Shown: positions 39,240-52,450 of the stretch, in pieces
Numbering within the stretch: the stretch's first letter is position 1
How the letters are laid out: each line of letters begins with the position of its first letter
DNA from: Hydractinia symbiolongicarpus
Lineage: Eukaryota > Cnidaria > Hydrozoa > Anthoathecata > Hydractiniidae
Length of the DNA: 64,000 nt
Reading direction: 5' to 3'
Assembly (NCBI RefSeq): GCF_029227915.1
Contig: NC_079880.1
Span: 4,590,001 to 4,654,000 of the forward strand
The notes under the pieces: model-generated
What the model was told of the DNA's origin: nothing
The model's database searches: none
The model's input: only the letters and a program-made list of their open reading frames with translations
Made by a program: the position numbers and the translations under genes

Positions 39240-42200
39240 TCATTTCCATAACGATTTTTTAAATTATTTTTTCACCGCTAAAACGCATGAGACTTGTAGT
39301 TTTCAAAAATGTTTTCATTTTTGATGAGACGCTGAATGAAAGAAGTTTAATCGCCGGCAGACGAAAACCTGCGATTTCCCGTAAATCCCGGACTCGGCCC
39401 GTATAGTCAAAAGTATAATAAGAAAGTACCCAGGGCGTAAACTCATTTCTCGAACGATTTTTTAAATTATTATTTCACCACTAAAGCCCATGAGACTTGT
39501 AGTTTTTAAAAATGTTTTCATTTTTGATGAGACGCTGAATAAAAGAAATTAAATCGCCAGCAAACGAAAACCCGCCATTTCCCGTAAACCCTGGACTCGG
39601 CCCGTATAACCAAAAGTATACAAAGAAAGTACCCAGGGAGTAAACTCATTTCCCGAACGATTTTTTAAATTATTTTTTCACCACTAAAACGCATGAGACT
39701 TGTAGTTTTCAAAAATGTTTTCATTTTTGATGAGACGCTTAATGAAAGAGGTTTAATCGCCGGAAAACGAAAACCCGCGATTTCCCGTAAATCCCGGGCT
39801 TGACCCGTATAGTCGAATGTATACAAAGAAAGTACCCTGTGATTAAACTCATTTCCAGAACGATTTTTTAAATTATTTTTTCACCACTAAAACGCATAAG
39901 ACTTGTAGTTTTTAAAAATGTTTTCATTTTTGATGAGACGCTGAATAAAAGAAGTTTAATCGCCGGCAAACGAAAACCTGCGATTTCCCGTAAATCCCGG
40001 ACTCGGCCCGTATAGTCAAAAGTATACAAAGAAAGTACCCAGGGAGTAAACTCATTTCCCAAACGATTTTTTAAATTATTATTTCACCACTAAAACGCAT
40101 GAGACTTGTAGTTTTCAAGAATGTTTTCATTTTTGATGAGACGCTGAATAAAAGAAGTTTAATCGCCGGCAAACGAAAACCTGCGATTTCCTGTAAATTC
40201 CGGACTCGGCCCGTATAGTCAAAAGTATACAAAGAAAGTACCCAGAGAGTAAACTCATTTCCAGAACGATTTTTTAAATTATTTTTTCACCATTAAAACG
40301 CATAAGACTTGTAATTTTTAAAAATGTTTTCATTTTTGATGAGACGCTGAATAAAAAAGGTTTAATCGCCGGCAAACGATAACCTGCGATTTCCAGTAAA
40401 TCCCGGACTCGGCCCGTATAGTCAAAAGTATACAAAGAAAGTACCCAGGGTGTAAACTCATTTCCCGAGCGATTTTTTAAATTATTTTTTCACCACTAAA
40501 ACGCATGAGACTTGTAGTTTTCAAAAATGTTTTCATTTTTGATGAGACGCTGAATAAAAGAAGTTTAATCGCCGGCAAACGAAAACCTGCGATTTCCCGT
40601 AAATCCCGTACTCGGCCTGTATAGTCAAAAGTATACAAAGAAAGTACCCAGGGAGTAAACTCATTTCCCAAACGATTTTTTAAATTTTTATTTCACCACT
40701 AAAGCCCATGAGACTTGTAGTTTTCAAAAATGTTTTCATTTTTGATGAGACGCTGAATGAAAGAAGTTTAATCGCCGGCAGACGAAAACCTGCGATTTCC
40801 CGTAAATCCCGGACTCGGCCCGTATAGTCAAAAGTATAATAAGAAAGTACCCAGGGCGTAAACTCATTTCTCGAACGATTTTTTAAATTATTATTTCACC
40901 ACTAAAGCCCATGAGACTTGTAGTTTTTAAAAATGTTTTCATTTTTGATGAGACGCTGAATAAAAGAAATTAAATCGCCAGCAAACGAAAACCCGCCATT
41001 TCCCGTAAACCCTGGACTCGGCCCGTATAACCAAAAGTATACAAAGAAAGTACCCAGGGAGTAAACTCATTTCCCGAACGATTTTTTAAATTATTTTTTC
41101 ACCACTAAAACGCATGAGACTTGTAGTTTTCAAAAATGTTTTCATTTTTGATGAGACGCTTAATGAAAGAGGTTTAATCGCCGGAAAACGAAAACCCGCG
41201 ATTTCCCGTAAATCCCGGGCTTGACCCGTATAGTCGAATGTATACAAAGAAAGTACCCTGTGATTAAACTCATTTCCAGAACGATTTTTTAAATTATTTT
41301 TTCACCACTAAAACGCATAAGACTTGTAGTTTTTAAAAATGTTTTCATTTTTGATGAGACGCTGAATAAAAGAAGTTTAATCGCCGGCAAACGAAAACCC
41401 GCAATTTCCCGTAAATCCCGGTCTCGGCCCGTATAGTCAAATGTATACAAGGAAAGTACCCAGTGAGTAAACTCATTTCCATAACGATTTTTTAAATTAT
41501 TTTTTCACCGCTAAAACGCATGAGACTTGTAGTTTTCAAAAATGTTTTCATTTTTGATGAGACGCTGAATGAAAGAAGTTTAATCGCCGGCAGACGAAAA
41601 CCTGCGATTTCCCGTAAATCCCGGACTCGGCCCGTATAGTAAAAAGTATAATAAGAAAGTACCCAGGGCGTAAACTCATTTCTCGAACGATTTTTTAAAT
41701 TATTATTTCACCACTAAAGCCCATGAGACTTGTAGTTTTTAAAAATGTTTTCATTTTTGATGAGACGCTGAATAAAAGAAATTAAATCGCCAGCAAACGA
41801 AAACCCGCCATTTCCCGTAAACCCTGGACTCGGCCCGTATAACCAAAAGTATACAAAGAAAGTACCCAGGGAGTAAACTCATTTCCCGAACGATTTTTTA
41901 AATTATTTTTTCACCACTAAAACGCATGAGACTTGTAGTTTTCAAAAATGTTTTCATTTTTGATGAGACGCTTAATGAAAGAGGTTTAATCGCCGGCAAA
42001 CGAAATCCCGCGATTTTCCGTAAATCCCGGGCTTGGCCCGTATAGTCGAATGTATACAAAGAAAGTACCCTGTGAGTAAACTCATTTCCAGAACGATTTT
42101 TTAAATTATTTTTTCACCACTAAAACGCATAAGACTTGTAGTTTTTAAAAATGTTTTCATTTTTGATGAGACGCTGAATAAAAGAAGTTTAATCGCCGGC

Positions 42201-44100
42201 AAACGAAAACCCGCGATTTCCCGTAAATCCCGGCTTGGCCCCTATAGTCAAAAGTATACAAAGAAAGTACCCAGGGAGTAAACTCATTTCCCGAACGATT
42301 TTTTAAATTATTTTTTCACCACTAAAACGCATGAGACTTGTAGTTTTCAAAAATGTTTTCATTTTTGATGAGACGCTGAATAAAAGAAGTTTAATCGCCG
42401 GCAAACGAAAACCCGCGATTTCCCGTAAATCCCGGGCTTGGCCCGTATAGTCGAATGTATACAAAGAAAGTACCCAGGGAGTAAACTCATTTCCAGAACA
42501 ATTTTTTAAATTATTTTTTCACCACTAAAACGCATAAGACTTGTAGTTTTTAAAAATGTTTTCATTTTTGATGAGACGCTGAATAAAAGAAGTTTAATCG
42601 CTGGCAAACAAAAACCCGTGATTTCCCGTAAATCCCGGCTTGGCCCCTATAGTCAAAAGTATACAAAGAAAGTACCCAGGGTGTAAACTCATTTCCCGAG
42701 CGATTTTTTAAATTATTTTTTCACCACTAAAACGCATGAGACTTGTAGTTTTCAAAAATGTTTTCATTTTTGATGAGACGCTGAATAAAAGAAGTTTAAT
42801 TGCCAGCAAACGAAAACCTGCGATTTCCCGTAAATCCCGTACTCGGCCTGTATAGTCAAAAGTATACAAAGAAAGTACCCAGGGAGTAAACTCATTTCCC
42901 AAACGATTTTTTAAATTTTTATTTCACCACTAAAGCCCATGAGACTTGTAGTTTTCAAAAATGTTTTCATTTTTGATGAGACGCTGAATGAAAGAAGTTT
43001 AATCGCCGGCAGACGAAAACCTGCGATTTCCCGTAAATCCCGGACTCGGCCCGTATAGTCAAAAGTATAATAAGAAAGTACCCAGGGCGTAAACTCATTT
43101 CTCGAACGATTTTTTAAATTATTATTTCACCACTAAAGCCCATTAGACTTGTAGTTTTTAAAAATGTTTTCATTTTTGATGAGACGCTGAATAAAAGAAA
43201 TTAAATCGCCAGCAAACGAAAACCCGCCATTTCCCGTAAACCCTGGACTCGGCCCGTATAACCAAAAAGTATACAAAGAAAGTACCCAGGGAGTAAACTC
43301 ATTTCCCGAACGATTTTTTAAATTATTTTTTCACCACTAAAACGCATAAGACTTGTAGTTTTTAAAAATGTTTTCATTTTTGATGAGACGCTGAATAAAA
43401 GAAGTTTAATCGCCGGCAAACGAAAACCCGCGATTTCCCGTAAATCCCGGGTTTGGCCGTATAGTCAAAAGTATACAAAGAAAGTACCCTGTGATTAAAC
43501 TCATTTCCCGAACGATTTTTTAAATTATTTTTTTACCACTAAAACGCATAAGACTTGTAGTTTTTAAAAATGTTTTCATTTTTGATGAGACGCTGAATAA
43601 AAGAAGTTTAATCGCCGGCAAACGAAAACCCGCAATTTCCCGTAAATCCCGGTCTCGGCCCGTATAGTCAAATGTATACAAGGAAAGTACCCAGTGAGTA
43701 AACTCATTTCCATAACGATTTTTTAAATTATTTTTTCACCGCTAAAACGCATGAGACTTGTAGTTTTCAAAAATGTTTTCATTTTTGATGAGACGCTGAA
43801 TGAAAGAAGTTTAATCGCCGGCAGACGAAAACCTGCGATTTCCCGTAAATCCCGGACTCGGCCCGTATAGTCAAAAGTATAATAAGAAAGTACCCAGGGC
43901 GTAAACTCATTTCTCGAACGATTTTTTAAATTATTATTTCACCACTAAAGCCCATGAGACTTGTAGTTTTTAAAAATGTTTTCATTTTTGATGAGACGCT
44001 GAATAAAAGAAATTAAATCGCCAGCAAACGAAAACCCGCCATTTCCCGTAAACCCTGGACTCGGCCCGTATAACCAAAAGTATACAAAGAAAGTACCCAG
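39240..44100 (+). repeat. 11-monomer higher-order repeat (about 2,232 bp)
   Basis: CATTTCTCGAACG occurs at 39444, 40865, 41677, 43096 and 43908. The spacings are 1421, 812, 1419 and 812, an alternating 7+4 monomer pattern that sums to about 2,232 bp. TTTCACCGCTAAAACG, preceded by GTCAAATGTATACAAGG and CATTTCCATAACG, recurs near 39,272, 41,507 and 43,738, also about 2,232 bp apart. Each CATTTCTCG monomer is followed by AAAGAAATTAAATCGCC and GTATAACC. This is the most regular multi-copy higher-order unit in the window. One private change, TATAACCAAAAAGTATAC near 43,258 (one extra A), marks the middle of the array. Confidence 0.87.
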
Positions 44101-44906
44101 GGAGTAAACTCATTTCCCGAACGATTTTTTAAATTATTTTTTTACCACTAAAACGCATGAGACTTGTAGTTTTCAAAAATGTTTTCATTTTTGATGAGAC
44201 GCTTAATGAAAGAGGTTTAATCGCCGGAAAACGAAAACCCGCGATTTCCCGTAAATCCCGGGCTTGACCCGTATAGTCGAATGTATACAAAGAAAGTACC
44301 CTGTGATTAAACTCATTTCCAGAACGATTTTTTAAATTATTTTTTCACCACTAAAACGCATAAGACTTGTAGTTTTTAAAAATGTTTTCATTTTTGATGA
44401 GACGCTGAATAAAAGAAGTTTAATCGCCGGCAAACGAAAACCTGCGATTTCCCGTAAATTCCGGACTCGGCCCGTATAGTCAAAAGTATACAAAGAAAGT
44501 ACCCAGGGAGTAAACTCATTTCCCGAACGATTTTTTAAATTATTTTTTCACCACTAAAACGCATGAGACTTGTAGTTTTCAAAAATGTTTTCATTTTTGA
44601 TGAGACGCTTAATGAAAGAGGTTTAATCGCCGGAAAACGAAAACCCGCGATTTCCCGTAAATCCCGGGCTTGACCCGTATAGTCGAATGTATACAAAGAA
44701 AGTACCCTGTGATTAAACTCATTTCCAGAACGATTTTTTAAATTATTTTTTCACCACTAAAACGCATAAGACTTGTAGTTTTTAAAAATGTTTTCATTTT
44801 TGATGAGACGCTGAATAAAAGAAGTTTAATCGCCGGCAAACGAAAACCTGCGATTTCCCGTAAATCGCGGACTCGGCCCGTATAGTCAAAAGTATACAAA
44901 GAAAGT
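44095..44906 (+). repeat. Tandem duplication of a dimer (406 bp)
   Basis: CTGTGATTAAACTC is at 44301 and 44707. The surrounding two monomers (CGCCGGAAAACG with GGGCTTGACCCG, then GCATAAGACTTG with CCTGCG) are repeated in both copies. CTGTGATTAAAC also marks the 11-monomer units at about 39.84 and 41.27 kb, so this dimer was amplified out of that unit at its downstream end. The copies differ at CCCGTAAATTCCGG against CCCGTAAATCGCGG. Confidence 0.82.
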
Positions 44907-46371
44907 ACCCAGGGAGTAAACTCATTTCCCAAACGATTTTTTAAATTAATATTTCACCACTAAAACGCATGAGACTTGTAGTTTTCAAGAATGTTTTCAT
45001 TTTTGATGAGACGCTGAATAAAAGAAGTTTAATCGCCGGGAAACGAAAACCTGCGATTTCCTGTAAATTCCGGACTCGGCCCGTATAGTCAAAAGTATAC
45101 AAAGAAAGTACCCAGAGAGTAAACTCATTTCCAGAACGATTTTTTAAATTATTTTTTCACCATTAAAACGCATAAGACTTGTAATTTTTAAAAATGTTTT
45201 CATTTTTGATGAGACGCTGAATAAAAAAGGTTTAATCGCCGGCAAACGAAAACCTGCGATTTCCCGTAAATCCCGGGCTCGGCCCGTATAGTCAAAAGTA
45301 TACAAAGAAAGTACCCAGGGTGTAAACTCATTTCCCGAACGATTTTTTAAATTATTTTTTCACCACTAAAACGCATGAGACTTGTAGTTTTCAAAAATGT
45401 TTTCATTTTTGATGAGACGCTGAATAAAAGAAGTTTAATCGCCGGCAAACGAAAACCTGCGATTTCCCGTAAATCCCGTACTCGGCCCGTATATTCAAAA
45501 GTATACAAAGAAAGTACCCAGGGAGTAAACTCATTTCCCAAACGATTTTTTAAATTATTATTTCACCACTAAAGCCCGTGAGACTTGTAGTTTTTAAAAA
45601 TGTTTTCATTTTTGATGAGACGCTGAATAAAAGAAGTTTAATCGCCGGCAAACGAAAACCTGCGATTTCCCGTAAATCCCGTACTCGGCCCGTATAGTCA
45701 AAAGTATACAAAGAAAGTACCCAGGGGGTAAACTCATTTCTTAAACGATTTTTTAAATTATTATTTCACCACTAAAGCCCATGGGACTTGTAGTTTTCAA
45801 AAATGTTTTCATTTTTGATGAGACGCTGAATAAAAGAAGTTTAATCGCCGGCAAACGAAAACCCGCAATTTCCCGTAAATCCCGGTCTCGGCCCGTATAG
45901 TCAAAAGTATACAAGGAAAGTACCCAGTGAGTAAACTCATTTCCCTAACGATTTTTTAAATTATTTTTTCACCACTAAAACGCATGAGACTTGTAGTTTT
46001 CAAAAATGTTTTCATTTTTGATGAGACGCTTAATGAAAGAGGTTTAATCGCCGGAAAACGAAAACCCGCGATTTCCCGTAAATCCCGGGCTTGACCCGTA
46101 TAGTCGAATGTATACAAAGAAAGTACCCTGTCAGTAAACTCATTTCCAGAACGATTTTTTAAATTATTTTTTCACCACTAAAACGCATAAGACTTGTAGT
46201 TTTTAAAAATGTTTTCATTTTTGATGAGACGCTGAATAAAAGAAGTTTAATCGCCGGCAAACAAAAATCCGCCAATTCCCGTAAACCCCGGACTCGGCCC
46301 GCATAGTCAAAAGTATACAAAGAAAGTACCCAGGGAGTAAACTAATTTTCCGAACGATTTTTTAAATTATT

Positions 46372-46777
46372 TTTTCAGCACTAAAACGCATGAGACTTGC
46401 AGTTTTTAAAAATGTTTTCATTTTTGATGAGACGGTGAATAAAAGAAGTTTAATCGCCGGCAAACGAAAACCTGCAATTTCCCGTAAATCCTGGACTCGG
46501 CCCGTATAGTCAAAAGTATACAAAGGAAGTACCCAGGGAGTAAACTCATTTCCCGAACGATTTTTAAATTATTTTTTCAGCACTAAAACGCATGAGACTT
46601 GCAGTTTTAAAAAATGTTTTCATTTTTGATGAGACGGTGAATAAAAGAAGTTTAATCGCCGGCAAACGAAAACCTGCGATTTCCCGTAAATCCTGGACTC
46701 GGCCCGTATAGTCAAAAGTATACAAAGAAAGTACCCAGGGAGTAAACTCATTTCCCAAACGATTTTTTAAAATAATA
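46372..46777 (+). repeat. Tandem pair of TCAGCAC monomers
   Basis: Two consecutive monomers begin with TTTCAGCACTAAAACG and carry GACTTGCAG and GAGACGGTGAATAAAAG, at about 46,374 and 46,576. The second has lost one T in its A/T tract (CGATTTTTAAATT) and has GCAGTTTTAAAAAATG. Other copies of this variant stand singly, for example near 31.76, 33.79, 36.03, 37.65 and 47.59 kb. Confidence 0.75.
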
Positions 46778-48624
46778 TTTCACCACTAAAACGCATGAGA
46801 CTTGTAGTTTTCAAGAATGTTTTCATTTTTGATGAGACGCTGAATGAAAGAAGTTTAATCGCCGGCAGACGAAAACCTGCGATTTCCCGTAAATCCCGGA
46901 CTCGGCCCGTATAGTCAAAAGTATTATAAGAAAGTACCCAGGGTGTAAACTCATTTCCCGAACGATTTTTTAAATTATTATTTCACCACTAAAGCCCATG
47001 AGACTTGTAGTTTTTAAAAATGTTTTCATTTTTGATGAGACGCTGAATAAAAGAAATTTAATCGCCAGCAAACGAAAACCCGCCATTCCCCGTAAACCCT
47101 GGACTCGGCCCGTATAACCAAAAGTATACAAAGAAAGTACCTAGGGAGTAAACTCATTTCCCGAACGATTTTTTAAATTATTTTTTCACCACTAAAACGC
47201 ATGAGACTTGTAGTTTTCAAAAATGTTTTCTTTTTTGATGAGACGCTTAATGAAAGAGGTTTAATCGCCGGAAAACGAAAACCCGCGATTTCCCGTAAAT
47301 CCCGGGCTTGACCCGTATAGTCAAAAGTATACAAAGAAAGTACCCTGTGAGTAAACTCATTTCCAGAACGATTTTTTAAATTATTTTTTCACCACTAAAA
47401 CGCATAAGACTTGTAGTTTTTAAAAATGTTTTCATTTTTGATGAGACGCTGAATAAAAGAAGTTTAATCGCCGGCAAACAAAAACCCGCCAATTCCCGTA
47501 AACCCCGGACTCGGCCCGCATAGTCAAAAGTATACAAAGAAAGTACCCAAGGAGTAAACTCATTTCCCGAACGATTTTTTAAATTATTTTTTCAGCACTA
47601 AAACGCATGAGACTTGCAGTTTTTAAAAATGTTTTCATTTTTGATGAGACGGTGAATAAAAGAAGTTTAATCGCCGGCAAACGAAAACCTGCGATTTCCC
47701 GTAAATCCTGGACTCGGCCCGTATAGTCAAAAGTATACAAAGAAAGTACCCAGGGAGTAAACTCATTTCCCAAACGATTTTTTAAATTATTATTTCACCA
47801 CTAAAACGCATGAGACTTGTAGTTTTCAAGAATGTTTTCATTTTTGATGAGACGCTGAATAAAAGAAGTTTAATCGCCGGCAAACGAAAACCTGCGATTT
47901 CCTGTAAATTCCGGACTCGGCCGTATAGTCAAAAGTATACAAAGAAAGTACCCAGAGAGTAAACTCATTTCCAGAACGAATTTTTAAATTATTTTTTCAC
48001 CATTAAAACGTAAAAGACTTGTAGTTTTTAAAGATGTTTTCATTTTTGATGAGACGCTGAATAAAAAAGGTTTAATCGCCGGCAAACGAAAACCTGCGAT
48101 TTCTCGTAAATCCCGGACTCAGCCCGTATAGTCAAAAGTATACAAAGAAAGTACCCAGGGTGTAAACTCATTTCCCGAACGATTTTTTAAATTATTTTTT
48201 CACCACTAAAACGCATGAGACTTGTAGTTTTCAAAAATGTTTTCATTTTTGATGAGACGCTGAATAAAAGAAGTTTAATCGCCGGCAAACGAAAACCCGC
48301 AATTTCCCGTAAATCCCGGTGTCGGCCCGTATAGTCAAAAGTATGCAAGGAAAGTACCCAGTGAGTAAACTCATTTCCCTAACGATTTTTTAAATTATTT
48401 TTTCACCATTAAAACGCATAAGACTTGTAGTTTTTAAAAATGTTTTCATTTTTGATGAGACGCTGAATAAAAAAAGTTTAATCGCCGGCAAACGAAAACC
48501 TGCGATTTCCCGAAAATCCCGGACTCGGCCCGTATAGTCAAAAGTATACAAAGAAAGTACCCAGGGTGTAAACTCATTTCCCGAACGATTTTTTAAATTA
48601 TTTTTTCACCACTAAAACGCATGA

Positions 48625-48827
48625 GACTTGTAGTTTTCAAAAATGTTTTCATTTTTGATGAGACGCTGAATAAAAGAAGTTTAATCGCCGGCAAACGAAA
48701 ACCTGCGATTTCCCGTAAATCCCGTACTCGGCCCGTATAGTCAAAAGTATACAAAGAAAGTACCCAGGGAGTAAACTCATTTCCCAAACGATTTTTTAAA
48801 TTATTATTTCACCACTAAAGCCCATGA
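48625..48827 (+). repeat. Representative type-A monomer (203 bp)
   Basis: This copy is close to the type-A majority sequence. In order it shows GACTTGTAGTTTTC, the dyad AAAAATG/CATTTTT, GAGACGCTGAATAAAAGAAG, TTTAATCGCCGGCAAACG, CGATTTCCCGTAAATCCC, ACTCGGCCCGTATAG, TCAAAAGTATACAAAG, GTACCCAGGGAGTAAAC, TCATTTCCC and an A/T-rich tract (ATTTTTTAAATTATTATTTC) before CACCACTAAA. My hand-built type-A consensus is 203 bp, about 37% GC (76 of 203) and has 12 CpG sites. Small variations sit at fixed places: CCTGCG or CCCGCG, CGATTT or CGACTT, AAAACGCAT or AAAGCCCAT, CCCGAACG or CCAGAACG. The start used here (GACTTG) is arbitrary, because a tandem repeat has no natural first base. Confidence 0.93.
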
Positions 48828-49402
48828 GACTTGTAGTTTTTAAAAATGTTTTCATTTTTGATGAGACGCTGAATAAAAGAAGTTTAATCGCCGGCAAACG
48901 AAAACCCGCGTTTTCCCGTAAATCCGGGGCTTGGCCCGTATAGTCGAATGTATACAAAGAAAGTACCCAGGGAGTAAACTCATTTCCCGAACGATTTTTT
49001 AAATTTTTTTTCACCACTAAAACGCATGAGACTTGTAGTTTTCAAAAATGTTTTCATTTTTGATGAGACGTTTAATGAAAGAGGTATAATCGCCGGAAAA
49101 CGAAAACCCGCAATTTCCCGTAAATCCCGGGCTTGGCCCGTATAGTCGAATGTATACAAAGAAAGTACCCTGTGAGTAAACTCATTTTCAGAACGATTTT
49201 TTAAAGTATTTTTTCACCACTAAAACGCGTAAGACTTGTAGTTTTTAAAAATGTTTTTCTTTTTGATGAGACGCTGAATAAAAAAAGTTTAAACGCCGGC
49301 AAACGAAAACCCGCGATTTTCCGTAAATCCCGGCTTGGCCCGTATAGTCAAAAGTATACAAAGAAAGTACCCAATGAGTAAACTCGTTTCCCGAACGATT
49401 TT

Positions 49403-50850
49403 TTAAATTATTTTTTCACCACTAAAACGCATGAGACTTGTAGTTTTCAAAAATGTTTTCATTTTTGATGAGACGCTGAATAAAAGAAGTTTAATCGCCG
49501 GCAAACGAAAACCTGCGATTTCCCGTAAATCCCGGGCTTGGCCCGTATAGTCAAAAGTATACAAAGAAAGTACCCAGGGAGTAAACTCATTTCCCGAACG
49601 ATTTTTTAAATTACTTTTTACCACTAAAACGCATGAGACTTGTAGTTTTTAAAAATGTTTTCATTTTTGATGAGACGCTGAATAAAAGAAGTTTAATCGC
49701 CGGCAAACGAAAACCTGCGATTTTCCGTAAATCCTGGACTCGGCCCGTATGGTCAAAAGTATACAAAGAAAGTACCCAGGGAGTAAACTCATTTCCCAAA
49801 CGATTTTTTAAATTATTATTTCATCACTAAAACGCACGAGACTTGTAGTTTTCAAGAATGTTTTCATTTTTGTTGAGACGCTGAATAAAAGCAGTTTAAT
49901 CGCCGGCAAACGAAAAACTGCGATTTCCCGTAAAATCCCGGACTCGGCCCGTATAGTCAAAAGTATACAAAGAAAGTACCCAGGGAGTAAACTCATTTCC
50001 AGAACGATTTTTTAAATTATTTTTTCACCACTAAAACGCATAAGACTTGTAGTTTTTAAAAATGTTTTCATTTTTGATGAGACGCTGAATAAAAGAAGTT
50101 TAATCGCCGGCAAACGAAAACCCGCGATTTCCCGTAAATCCCGGGCTTGGCCGTATAGTCAAAAGTATACAAAGAAAGTACCCAGGGAGTAAACTCATTT
50201 CCCGAACGATTTTTTAAATTACTTTTTCACCACTAAAACGCATGAGACTTGTAGTTTTCAAAAATGTTTTCATTTTTGATGAGACGCTGAATAAAAGCAG
50301 TTTAATCGCCGACAAACGAAAACCTGCGATTTCCCTAAATCCCAGACTCGGCCCGTATAGTCAAAAGTATACAAAGAAAGTACCCAGGGAGTAAACTCAT
50401 TTCCAGAACGATTTTTTAAATTATTTTTTTACCACTAAAACGCATAAGACTTGTAGTTTTCAAAAATGTTTTCATTTTTGATGAGACGCTGAATAAAAGA
50501 AGTTTAATCGCCGGCAAACGAAAACCCGCGATTTCCCGTAAATCCCGGGCTTGGCCCGTATAGTCAAAAGCATACAAAGAAAGTACCCAGGGAGTAAACT
50601 CATTTCCCGAACGATTTTTTATATTATTTTTTTACCACTAAACGCATGAGACTTGTAGTTTTCAAAAATATTTTCATATTTGATGGGACGCTTAATAAAA
50701 GAAGTTTAATCGCCGGCAAACGAAAATCCGCGACTTCCCGTAAATCCCGGACTCGGCCCGTATAGTCAAAAGTATACAAAGAAAGTACCAAGGGAGTAAA
50801 CTCATTTCCCGAACGATTTTTTAAATTATTTTTTCACCACTAAAACGCAT
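49403..50850 (+). repeat. Older copy of the 7-monomer unit of 57.1-59.9 kb
   Basis: This block aligns with 57106 onward at offset 7,703 and with 58523 onward at offset 9,120. Shared markers are TTTTTACCACTAAAACG, CCGTATGGTCAAAAG, TTTTGTTGAGACG with AAAGCAGTTTAATC, GGGCTTGGCCGTATAG (one base missing), ATTTCCCTAAATCCCAG (two bases missing), AAAAGCATACAAAG and TTTTTATATTATTTTTTTAC with GATGGGACGC. It differs from both later copies at ACTTGTAGTTTTT against ACTAGTAGTTTTT, at GAAAAACTGCG with GTAAAATCCC, and at CGCCGACAAACG, so it branched off before they separated. Confidence 0.88.
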
Positions 50851-51639
50851 AAGACTTGTAGTTTTTAAAAATGTTTTCATTTTTGATGAGACGCTGAATA
50901 AAAGAAGTTTAATCGCCGGCAAACAAAAACCCGCCAATTCCCGTAAACCCCGGACTCGGCCCGTATAGTCAAAAGTATACAAAGAAAGTACCCAGGGAGT
51001 AAACTCATTTCCCGAACGATTTTTTAAATTATTTTTTCACCACTAAAACACATAAGACTTGTAGTTTTTAACAATGTTTTCATTTTTGATGAGACGCTGA
51101 ATAAAAGAAGTTTAATCGCCGGCAAACAAAAACCCACCAATTCCCGTAAACCCCGGACTCGGCCCGCATAGTCAAAAGTATACAAAGAAAGTACCCAGGG
51201 AGTAAACTCATTTCCCGAACGATTTTTTAAATTATTTTTTCAGCACTAAAACGCATGAGACTTGCAGTTTTTAAAAATGTTTTCATTTTTGATGAGACGG
51301 TGAATAAAAGCAGTTTAATCGCCGGCAAACGAAAACCTGCGATTTCCTGTAAATTCCGGACTCGGCCGTATAGTCAAAAGTATACAAAGAAAGTACCCAG
51401 AGAGTAAACTCATTTCCAGAACGAATTTTTAAATTATTTTTTCACCATTAAAACGTATAAGACTTGTAGTTTTTAAAAATGTTTTCATTTTTGATGAGAC
51501 GCTGAATAAAAAAGGTTTAATCGCCGGCAAACGAAAACCTGCGATTTCTCGTAAATCCCGGACTCAGCCCGTATAGTCAAAAGTATACAAAGAAAGTACC
51601 AAGGGTGTAAACTCATTTCCCGAACGATTTTTTAAATTA

Positions 51640-52450
51640 TTTTTTCACCACTAAAACGCATGAGACTTGTAGTTTTCAAAAATGTTTTCATTTTTGTTGA
51701 GACGCTGAATAAAAGCAGTTTAATCGCCGGCAAACGAAAAACTGCGATTTCCCGTAAAATCCCGGACTCGGCCCGTATAGTCAAAAGTATACAAAGAAAG
51801 TACCCAGGGAGTAAACCCATTTCCAGAACGATTTTTTAAATTATTTTTTCACCACTAAAACGCATAAGACTTGTAGTTTTTAAAAATGTTTTCATTTTTG
51901 ATGAGACGCTGAATAAAAGAAGTTTAATCGCCGGCAAACGAAAACCCGCGATTTCCCGTAAATCCCGGGCTTGGCCGTATAGTCAAAAGTATACAAAGAA
52001 AGTACCCAGGGAGTAAACTCATTTCCAGAACGATTTTTTAAATTATTTTTTTACCACTAAAACGCATAAGACTTGTAGTTTTCAAAAATGTTTTCATTTT
52101 TGATGAGACGCTGAATAAAAGAAGTTTAATCGCCGGCAAACGAAAACCCGCGATTTCCCGTAAATCCCGGGCTTGGCCCGTATAGTCAAAAGCATACAAA
52201 GAAAGTACCCAGGGAGTAAACTCATTTCCCGAACGATTTTTTATATTATTTTTTTACCACTAAACGCATGAGACTTGTAGTTTTCAAAAATATTTTCATA
52301 TTTGATGGGACGCTTAATAAAAGAAGTTTAATCGCCGGCAAACGAAAATCCGCGACTTCCCGTAAATCCCGGACTCGGCCCGTATAGTCAAAAGTATACA
52401 AAGAAAGTACCAAGGGAGTAAACTCATTTCCCGAACGATTTTTTAAATTA
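51640..52450 (+). repeat. Shortened copy of 49.87-50.80 kb, one monomer missing
   Basis: Both regions share TTTTTGTTGAGACG, GAAAAACTGCG and GTAAAATCCC, at an offset of about 1,825 bp (9 monomers). CCGGGCTTGGCCGTATAG is at 50141 and 51965, an offset of 1,824. The monomer at about 50.22-50.40 kb, with AAAGCAGTTT, CGCCGACAAACG and TTTCCCTAAATCCCAG, has no counterpart, and after it the offset is about 1,622 bp (8 monomers; TTTTTATATTATTTTTTTAC near 50,621 and 52,243). A precise one-monomer loss or gain explains the change. Confidence 0.86.

Larger units (their letters stand above)
30205..48000 (+). repeat. Sub-array with a distinct monomer repertoire
   Basis: From about 30.2 kb the GGCCGGTATAG type-B monomers of the previous 23 kb stop, and a new set appears. 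Its markers are CCCGTATAACCAAAAG (12 occurrences seen, about 30.87 to 47.12 kb), AGTATAATAAGAAAG, CGCCGGCAGACG, CACCATTAAAACGCATAAG with CTTGTAATTTTTAAAAATG, TTTCAGCACTAAAACG with GACTTGCAG, and CGCCGGAAAACG. I saw no GTATAACC outside this interval. The change marks a boundary between locally homogenised domains of the array. Inside it are 7/10-, 8- and 11-monomer higher-order units, listed separately. Confidence 0.8.

Noticed and set aside
45375-45572. Plus-strand open frames of about 65-81 codons beginning MRLVVFKNVFIFDETLN
   Set aside because: These are the same artefact on the other strand, overlapping the minus-strand frames and repeated wherever CATGAGACTTGTAG supplies an ATG.
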